Source of the DNA: JALZAI01 sp038212215
GTDB taxonomy: Bacteria > Actinomycetota > Actinomycetes > Mycobacteriales > Jatrophihabitantaceae
Reading direction: 5' to 3'
DNA: 6,055 nucleotides
Assembly (NCBI GenBank): GCA_038212215.1
Contig: JBBQUT010000077.1
Coordinates: 1-6,055 of the forward strand
The notes beneath the pieces are model-generated. The model searched no databases. It was not told the origin of the DNA and saw only the letters and a list, made by a program, of their open reading frames with translations. Shown here one piece after another: positions 1 through 4,945 of the stretch. Every line of letters begins with the position of its first letter. The first letter of the stretch is position 1. A program made the translations under genes and the position numbers.

Positions 1-1
1 C

Positions 2-109
2 CACCTCGTCGCGCTCGTCCGTGCCGGCGCAACCTTTGTCGACGGCAAACTCCTCGAACGATCAGAAGATCAACAAGCCATCACGCCGTCCGTCGAAACC
101 GCGGCCTGA
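2..109 (+). CDS. C-terminal tail of an unidentified protein, possibly an IS transposase (5' partial)
   Basis: The frame beginning at base 2 is open from the window edge to a TGA at 107-109 and gives 35 residues that look like genuine protein, starting HLVALVRAGATF and then VDGKLLERSEDQQ. I do not recognise the family with certainty. A short, moderately charged tail ending about 20 bases before a sharp break into another mobile element is what the 3' end of an insertion-sequence transposase would look like, but no catalytic motif lies inside the window. If it is an IS, its right terminus should lie at about 110-130. An overlapping frame starting at 21 runs into the recombinase fragment downstream, but its first third has no recombinase character. 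Confidence 0.35.
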   Translation, partial: HLVALVRAGATFVDGKLLERSEDQQAITPSVETAA

Positions 110-128
110 AACTCCCGATCCACAGGTA

Positions 129-305
129 TTGACAATTGCTCACATCCTCGGCCACGTCGAGCTGTCCACGACCGAGATCTACGCCCGAGCCTCCACCGAA
201 GCCAAACGCAGAGCACTCGAAGCCGCTTACGCCGACATCGTCACCGCCGACCTGACCGAATGGACCCAGAACCCCGAACTCCTCGGATGGCTCGCCGCCC
301 TCTGA
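129..305 (+). pseudogene. ritC-like tyrosine recombinase, last 58 codons only (RIT-1)
   Basis: This encodes the extreme C-terminus of a tyrosine recombinase. The fragment reads LTIAHILGHVELSTTEIYAR and then STEAKRRALEAAY, ending PELLGWLAAL. It shows the family's box with the second catalytic His (LGH), the TT pair and the nucleophilic Tyr (IYAR), followed by the tail helix. It aligns without gaps at its start with the end of the intact RitC in this window (IATIAIWLGHETTQTTHIYE, ending DELLAFLEAL), so it is the third gene of another, clearly diverged, RIT trio. The catalytic Arg, Lys and HxxR boxes are missing. The codons upstream of about 129 show no recombinase similarity and belong to the neighbouring fragment. 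It is a dead remnant: no start codon of its own and about 80% of the protein is lost. Confidence 0.8.
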
Positions 306-315
306 CAGCCGCAAC

Positions 316-382
316 GTTATGCGCAGCGTCTGGCCGTCACAACGCCGTCGACAAAGGCAACCAACAGATCGCTGCGCATAAC
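316..382 (+). repeat. RIT-1 terminal inverted repeat pair (13-bp arms)
   Basis: GTTATGCGCAGCG at 316-328 is repeated as its exact reverse complement, CGCTGCGCATAAC, at 370-382, with 41 bases between the arms. It starts 10 bases after the recombinase stop codon. Each end of RIT-2 has the same arrangement with a different sequence (ATTATGTGGA facing ACATAACC), so these arms are probably binding sites for the Rit recombinases at the element terminus. A transcription terminator is unlikely because the spacer is long and there is no T-run. Confidence 0.7.
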
Positions 383-398
383 CCAGCGCTGCTCATTA

Positions 399-1445
399 GG
401 TGGGGTGATCAGTCCCCTGATCTTCAACATCGCGTTGCACGGGATGGAACAAGCCGCCGGTGCCGCCTACCGTTGGAACCCCTACCGGGGGTCCATGGAC
501 TCGGTGTCCGGCACACCTGTGCTGGTGAGGTACGCAGATGATCTTGTCGCGCTGTGCGACAGCCGGGAGCAGGCCGACACGGTCAAGGCCCGGCTGACGC
601 CCTGGCTGGCGTCGCGGGGTCTAGCCTTCAACGAGGACAAGACGCGAGTCGTGCATCTCGATGACGGTTTCGACTTCCTCGGGTTCAACGTCCGCCGCTA
701 TCACGACAAGCTGCTGATCAAACCCAGCACGGAGGCGGTGCGGCGTGTGCGCAGACGACTGTCCGCCGAGATGCTGGCCCTCAGAGGGGCCAACGCGGCG
801 GCAGTGCTGCACACGATCAACCCGATCGTGCGCGGCTGGTCGGCCTACTACCGCAGCGTGGTGTCTCGCGAGACGTTCCAGAGTCTCGACCACCACCTGT
901 GGAAACTCACCTACAAGTGGGCCTGCTTTCGTCATCACCGCAAGCCGAAGCGCTGGATCGTCAACCGGTACTTCGGCGCGTTCCATCCGACCAGGAGGGA
1001 CCAGTGGGTGTTCGGTGACCGCGATAGCAGCGGCTACCTCCCGAAGTTCTCCTGGACGACGGTAATCCGGCATGACCTGGTCAAGGGCAGTGCGTCTCCG
1101 GACGACCCTGCCCTGACCGAGTACTGGGCCAAGCGGCGTCGCCGCGTCGCACCCGAACCGCCGATCGCGCGTGCCAGCCAGCGTCTGCTCCGGGCGCAAC
1201 ACGGCCGGTGCGCGATCTGCGGCGGGTTCCTGCTGCACGCCGACCATCAGCCGACCAGCCCAGATGAGTGGGAGCAATGGCTGAAGGTCACCGGCAAAGC
1301 GATCACCAAGCACGCGATCGCCCTGACCGGCAACGGCCCACCGGAGAACGTGGAACCACGCCTCATCCACACCAACTGTCGGCGGCGTGACGTCGCCTAC
1401 AGCCCAGCACTTCTGCCAGCCAGCACGCCGTCACGGCCTGCTTGA
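399..1445 (+). pseudogene. ltrA: group II intron reverse transcriptase/maturase with HNH domain, 5'-truncated
   Basis: This is an intron-encoded protein of the LtrA type, which promotes intron splicing and retrohoming by reverse transcription. The frame shows, counting from GTG at 405, the end of the GGVISPL block (residues 1-8), RT domain 5 with the catalytic YADD at 43-46, RT blocks with DFLGF, a group II maturase (GIIM, domain X) region at about 105-205 with the INPIVRGWSAYYR motif at 138-150, and a C-terminal HNH-type zinc motif (CAIC at 269-272, then LIHTNC at 320-325). The first half of the RT (blocks 0-4, including the first catalytic Asp) is gone: the expected GTPQ before GGVISPL is replaced by unrelated sequence that matches a RIT terminus. 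The GTG at 405 is an internal codon, not a real start. The intact product would be roughly 570-600 residues against 346 codons here. The TGA stop overlaps the first two bases of domain V. Confidence 0.9.
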
Positions 1446-1477
1446 GCCGTGTGCCGCGACGAGTGGCACGCACGGTT
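1444..1477 (+). ncRNA. group II intron domain V (all but its last base)
   Basis: The bases GAGCCGTGTGCC (1444-1455) and GGCACGCACGGTT (1465-1477) fold into the domain V hairpin. The lower helix has A2-U, G3.U, C4-G, C5-G, G6-C, U7-A, G8-C and U9.G, then the two-base bulge A1468 and C1469, then an upper helix closed by a short GACGA loop. The AGC triad at 1445-1447 corresponds to the invariant metal-binding catalytic triad of group II ribozymes. The last base, a C that should pair with G1444, is absent: the next base is G1478, the start of RIT-2. The missing C is found at 4904. Domain V is the catalytic heart of the intron, so this break alone should abolish splicing. Confidence 0.88.
1473..1477 (+). 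repeat. CGGTT at the left RIT-2 junction
   Basis: CGGTT is part of domain V and is found again at 4899-4903 directly before the rest of the intron. It is also the first five bases of the RIT-2 left inverted repeat, so the exact crossover cannot be placed within it. It may be the core shared by the element's attachment site and its target. Confidence 0.6.
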
Positions 1478-1572
1478 GTATGTCCTGTCCACGGTTATGT
1501 GGACCACCAGCGTGGCGTCAGCGAACTTTCCTGCCCCTTAGGGGGTTGCCGGATCCGGCGTTCCACATAATC
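1473..1572 (+). repeat. RIT-2 left terminal inverted repeat (about 100 bp)
   Basis: Compared with the reverse complement of 4776-4876, the outer 13 bases (1473-1485, CGGTTGTATGTCC) are identical. Then come 7 unrelated bases and GGTTATGTGG (9 of 10 identical), then a diverged middle differing in length by one base, then an inner 36-base block (1537-1572) with 32 identities. The last 16 bases, GGCGTTCCACATAATC, are perfect. Within this end, TTATGTGGA (1495-1503) faces its exact complement TCCACATAA (1562-1570), giving a second-order inverted repeat that suggests paired recombinase binding sites. The repeat ends 57 bases before ritA. Confidence 0.9.
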
Positions 1573-1615
1573 CTGGCCGTCGTTCGATGCTTCTTGGGTC
1601 ACGTTCGTGCGATCT

Positions 1616-1623
1616 GAGAGGAG
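1616..1623 (+). promoter_or_regulatory. ribosome binding site of ritA
   Basis: GAGAGGAG lies six bases before the ATG at 1630 and fixes that start. It is the only strong Shine-Dalgarno sequence of the trio, because ritB and ritC start inside ATGA overlaps. The 57 bases between the left inverted repeat and ritA (1573-1629) hold no convincing -35/-10 pair, so the promoter may lie in the repeat itself or outside the element. Confidence 0.7.
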
Positions 1624-1629
1624 CCAGCG

Positions 1630-2862
1630 ATGGACAGGAAGGTGTGGGTCCCGGCGGTGTCGGGGCCGTTGGCGGGGTACGCAGCGGGGTACCGGTCGTG
1701 GCTGGGGGCGCAGAGCTATTCGAGGTCGGCGATCTCGGACAGGCTGTCGCAGCTTGCTCAGCTGAGCCGCTGGCTTGAGGGCGAGGGGCTCGCGGTCGGC
1801 GAGTTGACCGCCGCAGTAGGCGAGCGGTTCGTCGCGGCGCGGCGGGCCGCCGGCCAGGTGACGTTGGTGGCACGGCAGAGCATGACAATGCCGCTCGAGT
1901 ACCTGCAGACGCTCGGTGGGACATCGCAGCCTGCGTCGCCGCTGGCGTGCGGCCCGGTAGATGCGTTGCTCGCCGATTACGGCACGTTCCTGTTGGTCGA
2001 GCGTGGCTTGTCGCCGCACACCGTGTTCGACGCGTACGTGCCGGCGGCGCGGCTGTTCCTCAATGGCTTGGAAGGGCAGCGTGGCCGTGGCCGTGGTGGT
2101 TTGCGGCTGGAGCGGCTGGCCGCCGCCGATGTGAGCGTCTTCCTGGCCCGTGAGTGCCCGGACCGGAGCGTGTGCGGGACACGGGATCTGGTGTCGGCAT
2201 TGCGTTCGTTCCTGCGTTACTTGCACCTGGCTGGGCGGATCGAGGCGCCGCTGGTGTGGGCGCTGCCGGCGGTCGCGGATCTGCGTGATCGCACGTTGCC
2301 GCGGGGCCTGGAGCCGGCGACGCTCAGGCGGCTGCTGGCCAGCTGCGACCGGCGCAGGATGGTGGGGCGACGCGACTTCGCGGTCCTGAAGCTGTTGTCT
2401 CGCCTGGGGCTGCGCGCCGGTGAGGTCGCTGGGCTGCAACTCGAGGACGTCGATTGGCGTCGCGGGATGCTGCTGGTACGCGGCAAGGGCGGCCGCGTGG
2501 ACGAGCTGCCGTTGCCTGAGGATGTCGGCCAGGCATTGGTGTCCTACCTTCGCCGACGTCCGCGATGCACGTCGCGGGCGGTGTTCGTGCGGGTTACCGC
2601 GCCACGGCAAGGGATGAACCGGTCCACGATCGGCTGGGTGGTGCGCTCGGCGTGTGACCGGGCCGGCCTGCCTAGAGTCGGCGCGCACCGGCTGCGGCAC
2701 ACCGCCGCGACCGACATGCTGCGCCACGGCGCGACGCTCGCCGAGATCGGCGAGGTGATGCGTCACCGCGAGGCCAAAACGACAGCTATTTACGCCAAGG
2801 TCGACCGGGCCGCGTTGCGGCCGCTGGCCCGGCCGTGGCCGGCCCCGGGGTGCGCGTCATGA
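1630..2862 (+). CDS. ritA: tyrosine recombinase RitA
   Basis: This 410-residue site-specific recombinase is the first gene of the trio. The N-terminal half (about 1-225) holds the SAM-like core-binding helices, including the YGTFLLVERGLSPHTVFDAY stretch. The C-terminal catalytic domain (about 230-400) shows every active-site position: Arg262 in LGLRAGEVAGL, Lys286 in RGKGGRVDELPL, His353 and Arg356 in HRLRHTAAT, His379 in MRHREAKTT and the nucleophile Tyr388 in IYAKVD. It acts in the cytoplasm by cleaving DNA through a 3'-phosphotyrosine link, and in RIT elements the three proteins are thought to act together on the terminal repeats. The ATG at 1630 is supported by a good ribosome binding site. 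The stop TGA (2860-2862) overlaps the ritB ATG. The third catalytic box has His rather than the common LGH (MRHRE), a normal variant. Confidence 0.9.
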   Translation: MDRKVWVPAVSGPLAGYAAGYRSWLGAQSYSRSAISDRLSQLAQLSRWLEGEGLAVGELTAAVGERFVAARRAAGQVTLVARQSMTMPLEYLQTLGGTSQPASPLACGPVDALLADYGTFLLVERGLSPHTVFDAYVPAARLFLNGLEGQRGRGRGGLRLERLAAADVSVFLARECPDRSVCGTRDLVSALRSFLRYLHLAGRIEAPLVWALPAVADLRDRTLPRGLEPATLRRLLASCDRRRMVGRRDFAVLKLLSRLGLRAGEVAGLQLEDVDWRRGMLLVRGKGGRVDELPLPEDVGQALVSYLRRRPRCTSRAVFVRVTAPRQGMNRSTIGWVVRSACDRAGLPRVGAHRLRHTAATDMLRHGATLAEIGEVMRHREAKTTAIYAKVDRAALRPLARPWPAPGCAS

Positions 2863-3791
2863 CCGGCACCAGCCTTCGCGAAGCGTTGGCCGGCTACCTG
2901 CAGCTGCGGCACCGGCTCGGGTTCATAATGCCTCAGGATGCGCGGCTGCTGGAAGGTTTTGTCGCCTTCCTCGAGCAGGCTGGCGCACAACGGATCACGA
3001 CGGACCTCGCGCTGCAGTGGGCGCGCCTGCCGAGGCAAGCGGACCCGTCTAGGTGGCGCCAGCGGCTCTCGGTCGCGCGCGGCTTCGCGCGCCACCTGGC
3101 GATGCTCGACCCGACGAGCGAGGTCCCGTCGCCGGACCTGCTGCCGGCGCACCGGGCACGGATCGCGCCGTTCATCTACACCGATGAGCAGATCGCAGCG
3201 CTGCTTGAGGCCGCCGGGCGCCTGACGCCGCCGCTTCGGGCGGTGCGGCATCAGACGCTGATCGGGCTGCTCGCGGTTACCGCGATGCGCCCGGGCGAGG
3301 CCCTCGCACTCGATCGCGGCGATGTTGACCTGCGCACAGATGTGGTCCTCGTCCGCACCGGCAAGCAGCGCAAACAACGCGAACTCCCGCTCCACGACAG
3401 CACCGTCGCCGCCTTGGCCAGCTACACCCGGCTGCGGAACGCGCGCTACCCGCAGCCGGCCACACCGGCGTTCTTCATCTCCTCCCGCGGTGGACGGGTC
3501 GGGCGGCACGAGCTGAACCAGACCTTCACGGCGCTGATCCGCCAGGTTGGCCTGGACGGCCAGGGTTCCCGCGCCCGGCCCCGTCCCTACGACCTGCGCC
3601 ATGCCCTTGCCGTGCACACCTTGTTGGACTGGTTGCGGGCGGGTGAGGACGTTGATCGGAAGATGCCGTTGCTGTCGACGTTCCTCGGGCACTCCGATCC
3701 GGCGAGCACCTTTTGGTATTTGCAGGGCGTGCCTGAACTGCTGGAACTCATCAGCGGACGGCTCGAACAGCTGCCCGGGGCGCTGTCATGA
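2859..3791 (+). CDS. ritB: tyrosine recombinase RitB
   Basis: This is the second recombinase of the trio, 310 residues from the ATG at 2859. A GTG at 2835 would add eight residues, but the ATGA overlap with the ritA stop suggests translational coupling and favours 2859. The N-terminal domain (MTGTSLREALAGYLQLRHRL) is followed by a catalytic domain with Arg144 in TAMRPGEALAL, a probable catalytic Lys169 in RTGKQRKQRELPL, Arg247 in PYDLRHALA, His278 in FLGHSDPAS and Tyr287 in FWYLQ. Box II reads Tyr244-x-x-Arg instead of the usual His-x-x-Arg. All other active-site positions are present, and substitutions at that His are tolerated in some tyrosine recombinases. Only a weak GGGGTG lies before the start. 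The stop overlaps ritC in the same ATGA fashion. Confidence 0.88.
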   Translation: MTGTSLREALAGYLQLRHRLGFIMPQDARLLEGFVAFLEQAGAQRITTDLALQWARLPRQADPSRWRQRLSVARGFARHLAMLDPTSEVPSPDLLPAHRARIAPFIYTDEQIAALLEAAGRLTPPLRAVRHQTLIGLLAVTAMRPGEALALDRGDVDLRTDVVLVRTGKQRKQRELPLHDSTVAALASYTRLRNARYPQPATPAFFISSRGGRVGRHELNQTFTALIRQVGLDGQGSRARPRPYDLRHALAVHTLLDWLRAGEDVDRKMPLLSTFLGHSDPASTFWYLQGVPELLELISGRLEQLPGALS

Positions 3792-4777
3792 CTGCGCTCG
3801 CGCCGGCGTTGCAGGCATTCTTCACCGAGCGGCTGATCAACCAGCGCAACGCGAGCCCGCACACCATCGCCGCCTACCGCGACACGTTCCGACTGCTGCT
3901 GCGCTTCGCCCAACAGCAGACCGGAAAAGCGCCGTTCCAACTGGACATCGATGATCTCGCCGCGCCGCTGATCGGCGCGTTCCTCATCCACCTCGAACAC
4001 GAGCGCGGCAACAGCATCCGGACCCGTAACGCCCGGCTGGCCGCAATCCACTCCTTCTACCGATATGCGGCGCTGGAACATCCCGAACATGCGCACACCA
4101 TCGCGCGGGTCATGGCGATCCCGACGAAACGTCACGACAGCACCGTCGTCTCCTACCTCGACCAGGGCGAAATCAGCGCGCTCCTCGCGGCACCGGACCA
4201 GGGCACCTGGCTCGGGCGCCGCGATCACGCCCTCCTCGCGGTGATGATCCAGACCGGTGTCCGGGTCTCCGAACTCACCGGCCTGCATATCGGCGATGTC
4301 CACCTCGGCGTCGGCGCCCACATCCGCGTCACCGGCAAGGGACGCAAGAAACGATCACCGACCCTGACCCGCGAAACCGTCGCGGTCCTGACCGCATGGA
4401 TCAAAGAGATTCACGGCCAACCGGACCAGCCGCTGTTCCCGACCCGGCAGGGCAGACCGCTCAGCCGCTACACCGTCGGCGCCATCCTCACCCGCCATGT
4501 CGCTACGGCCGGCGCCACCTACGCGCCGCTCGCGGCCGAACACGCGACGCCGCACACTCTGCGCCACACGAACGCAATGCTCTTGCGGGCCAAGGGCGTG
4601 GACATCGCGACAATCGCGATATGGCTCGGCCACGAGACCACTCAAACCACACACATTTACGAACATGCAGACCCCGCCCTCAAGGAACAAGCGATCGCGC
4701 GCATCGCCCCGCTCGGCGCTAAACCTGGCCGATACCGGCCACCCGACGAACTACTCGCCTTCCTGGAGGCCCTCTGA
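3788..4777 (+). CDS. ritC: tyrosine recombinase RitC
   Basis: This is the third recombinase, 329 residues, XerC/D-like in layout. The N-terminal core-binding domain (about 1-105) carries the familiar NASPHTIAAYRDTFRLLLRF and RNARLAAIHSFYRYA helices. The catalytic domain has Arg159 in TGVRVSELTGL, Lys184 in TGKGRKKRSPTL, His256 and Arg259 in HTLRHTNA, His282 in WLGHETTQTT and the nucleophile Tyr291 in IYEHAD, followed by a C-terminal tail ending DELLAFLEAL. The start ATG overlaps the ritB stop in ATGA, so translation is probably coupled. The stop TGA (4775-4777) overlaps the inner edge of the right terminal repeat (GATTATGTGG), leaving no intergenic space. It is related to, but clearly diverged from, the ritC remnant at 129-305. 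Confidence 0.92.
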   Translation: MTALAPALQAFFTERLINQRNASPHTIAAYRDTFRLLLRFAQQQTGKAPFQLDIDDLAAPLIGAFLIHLEHERGNSIRTRNARLAAIHSFYRYAALEHPEHAHTIARVMAIPTKRHDSTVVSYLDQGEISALLAAPDQGTWLGRRDHALLAVMIQTGVRVSELTGLHIGDVHLGVGAHIRVTGKGRKKRSPTLTRETVAVLTAWIKEIHGQPDQPLFPTRQGRPLSRYTVGAILTRHVATAGATYAPLAAEHATPHTLRHTNAMLLRAKGVDIATIAIWLGHETTQTTHIYEHADPALKEQAIARIAPLGAKPGRYRPPDELLAFLEAL

Positions 4778-4876
4778 TTATGTGGAACGCCAGACCCGGC
4801 AAACCCCTATGCCGCAACGGGAATCGCCGACCGACAGACCCGTCCTCAACATAACCGGCCGTGGGACATACAACCG
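4776..4876 (-). repeat. RIT-2 right terminal inverted repeat (about 101 bp)
   Basis: This is the reverse-complement partner of 1473-1572. The inner block is GATTATGTGGAACGCC (4776-4791, identical to the left end). The outer blocks are CAACATAACC (4847-4856) and GGACATACAACCG (4864-4876, identical to the left end), at the same 7-base spacing. The middle is diverged, as at the left end. The inner edge includes the last two bases of the ritC stop codon, so the coding and recombination signals are packed together. Confidence 0.9.
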
Positions 4877-4903
4877 GTTATGCGGAACTCCGCATAACCG
4901 GTT
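4872..4903 (+). repeat. 32-base perfect palindrome at the right RIT-2 junction
   Basis: AACCGGTTATGCGGA (4872-4886) and its exact reverse complement TCCGCATAACCGGTT (4889-4903) are separated by only AC. The left end of RIT-2 has no counterpart. It starts inside the aligned right repeat and ends on the CGGTT that adjoins the resumed intron. It carries the same GTTATG/CATAAC signature as the termini of both RIT elements but with almost no spacing, so it may be a recombination site, a footprint of an earlier element, or an asymmetric extension of the RIT-2 end. The lack of a following T-run argues against a rho-independent terminator. Confidence 0.85.
4899..4903 (+). repeat. CGGTT at the right RIT-2 junction
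   Basis: This is the second copy of the five bases found at 1473-1477. It is followed by C4904, the base missing from domain V on the left, and by the linker into domain VI. The pair brackets the inserted DNA as a short direct repeat. Confidence 0.6.
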
Positions 4904-4945
4904 CTTAGGGGGCCCCGGCGCAGCAATGCGCCGGGGCTACCCGAC
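4904..4945 (+). ncRNA. group II intron last base of domain V, linker, domain VI and 3' splice site
   Basis: C4904 is the base missing from domain V, and TTA (4905-4907) is the linker. Domain VI is the hairpin GCCCCGGCGCA (4912-4922), loop GCAA (4923-4926) and TGCGCCGGGGC (4927-4937), extended below by GGG (4909-4911) pairing CCC (4940-4942). A4939 is left unpaired seven bases from the intron end, the usual place of the branch-point adenosine. The intron ends ...CTACCCGAC at 4945, and the next base begins in-frame IS110 codons. The domain looks undamaged. Confidence 0.85.

Larger units (their letters stand above)
129..400 (+). mobile_element. RIT-1: right-end remnant of a second recombinase-in-trio element
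   Basis: The remnant consists of the end of a ritC-like gene, a stop codon at 303-305, and a terminal inverted repeat with GTTATG facing CATAAC. This is the order seen at the right end of the intact RIT-2. In RIT-2 the outer block CATAACC is followed by 19-20 bases to the end of the aligned repeat. The same distance from CATAACC at 377-383 predicts an outer end at about 400-403, and group II RT homology (GGVISPL) resumes at 399-402. The right boundary is therefore well supported. The left boundary at about 129 is a truncation by an unknown neighbour. Assignment to the RIT class is inferred from homology to the complete element in the same window. Confidence 0.68.
1478..4903 (+). mobile_element. 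RIT-2: complete recombinase-in-trio element
   Basis: RIT elements are defined by three adjacent, co-oriented tyrosine recombinase genes of different subfamilies with overlapping ends, bounded by inverted repeats. All of that is present here: ritA, ritB and ritC, two ATGA overlaps, and about 100-bp terminal repeats. There are no passenger genes. All three proteins are full length and carry a catalytic tyrosine, so the element may still be active. The boundaries come from the restored intron: the left edge follows ...CACGGTT and the right edge precedes CTTAGGGGG. The right edge includes an extra palindrome (4872-4903) lying beyond the aligned repeat, so the element proper could end at about 4876. 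Tn554-type elements differ in having only two tyrosine recombinases plus an unrelated tnpC. Confidence 0.88.
399..4945 (+). mobile_element. group II intron, 5'-truncated and split by RIT-2
   Basis: The surviving intron pieces are the 3' half of the RT/maturase/HNH gene, domain V (1444-1477) and, 3.4 kb away, domain VI with the 3' splice site (4904-4945). Joining 1477 to 4904 gives a continuous canonical intron 3' end. Domains I-III, the 5' splice site and the RT catalytic fingers are missing on the left, where RIT-1 abuts the gene. The ...CTACCCGAC 3' end, the GGTTC ending of domain V and the RT type suggest a bacterial IIB-like intron, but without domain I the subclass stays open. The intron interrupts an IS110 transposase gene, whose codons resume at 4946. 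Confidence 0.88.

Noticed and set aside
1495..2766. Long open frames on the minus strand opposite ritA, ritB and the RT (also 621-1370, 2790-3692, 3587-4321)
   Set aside because: They are shadows typical of high-GC coding DNA, rich in Arg, Pro and Gln and without domains, while the + strand frames carry complete catalytic motifs.
1630..4777. Tn554-type transposon
   Set aside because: Tn554 has two tyrosine recombinases plus a small unrelated tnpC and lacks long terminal inverted repeats. Here all three genes encode tyrosine recombinases and the ends are about 100-bp inverted repeats.
4872..4903. Rho-independent terminator for the rit operon
   Set aside because: The hairpin is strong but is followed by CTTAGGGGG rather than a T-run, and its sequence matches the RIT terminal signature.
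1537..4912. CTTAGGGGG at 1537-1545 and again at 4904-4912, as a possible direct repeat bounding the insertion
   Set aside because: The left copy lies inside a block with 32 of 36 matches to the right RIT repeat, and the right copy is the intron linker into domain VI. The shared nine bases are best explained as chance in G-rich sequence.
4497..4945. Long N-terminal extension of the IS110 open frame, up to an apparent start at 4497
   Set aside because: It reads ritC in another frame, then the RIT repeat, palindrome and intron domain VI. IS110 similarity begins only at 4947.
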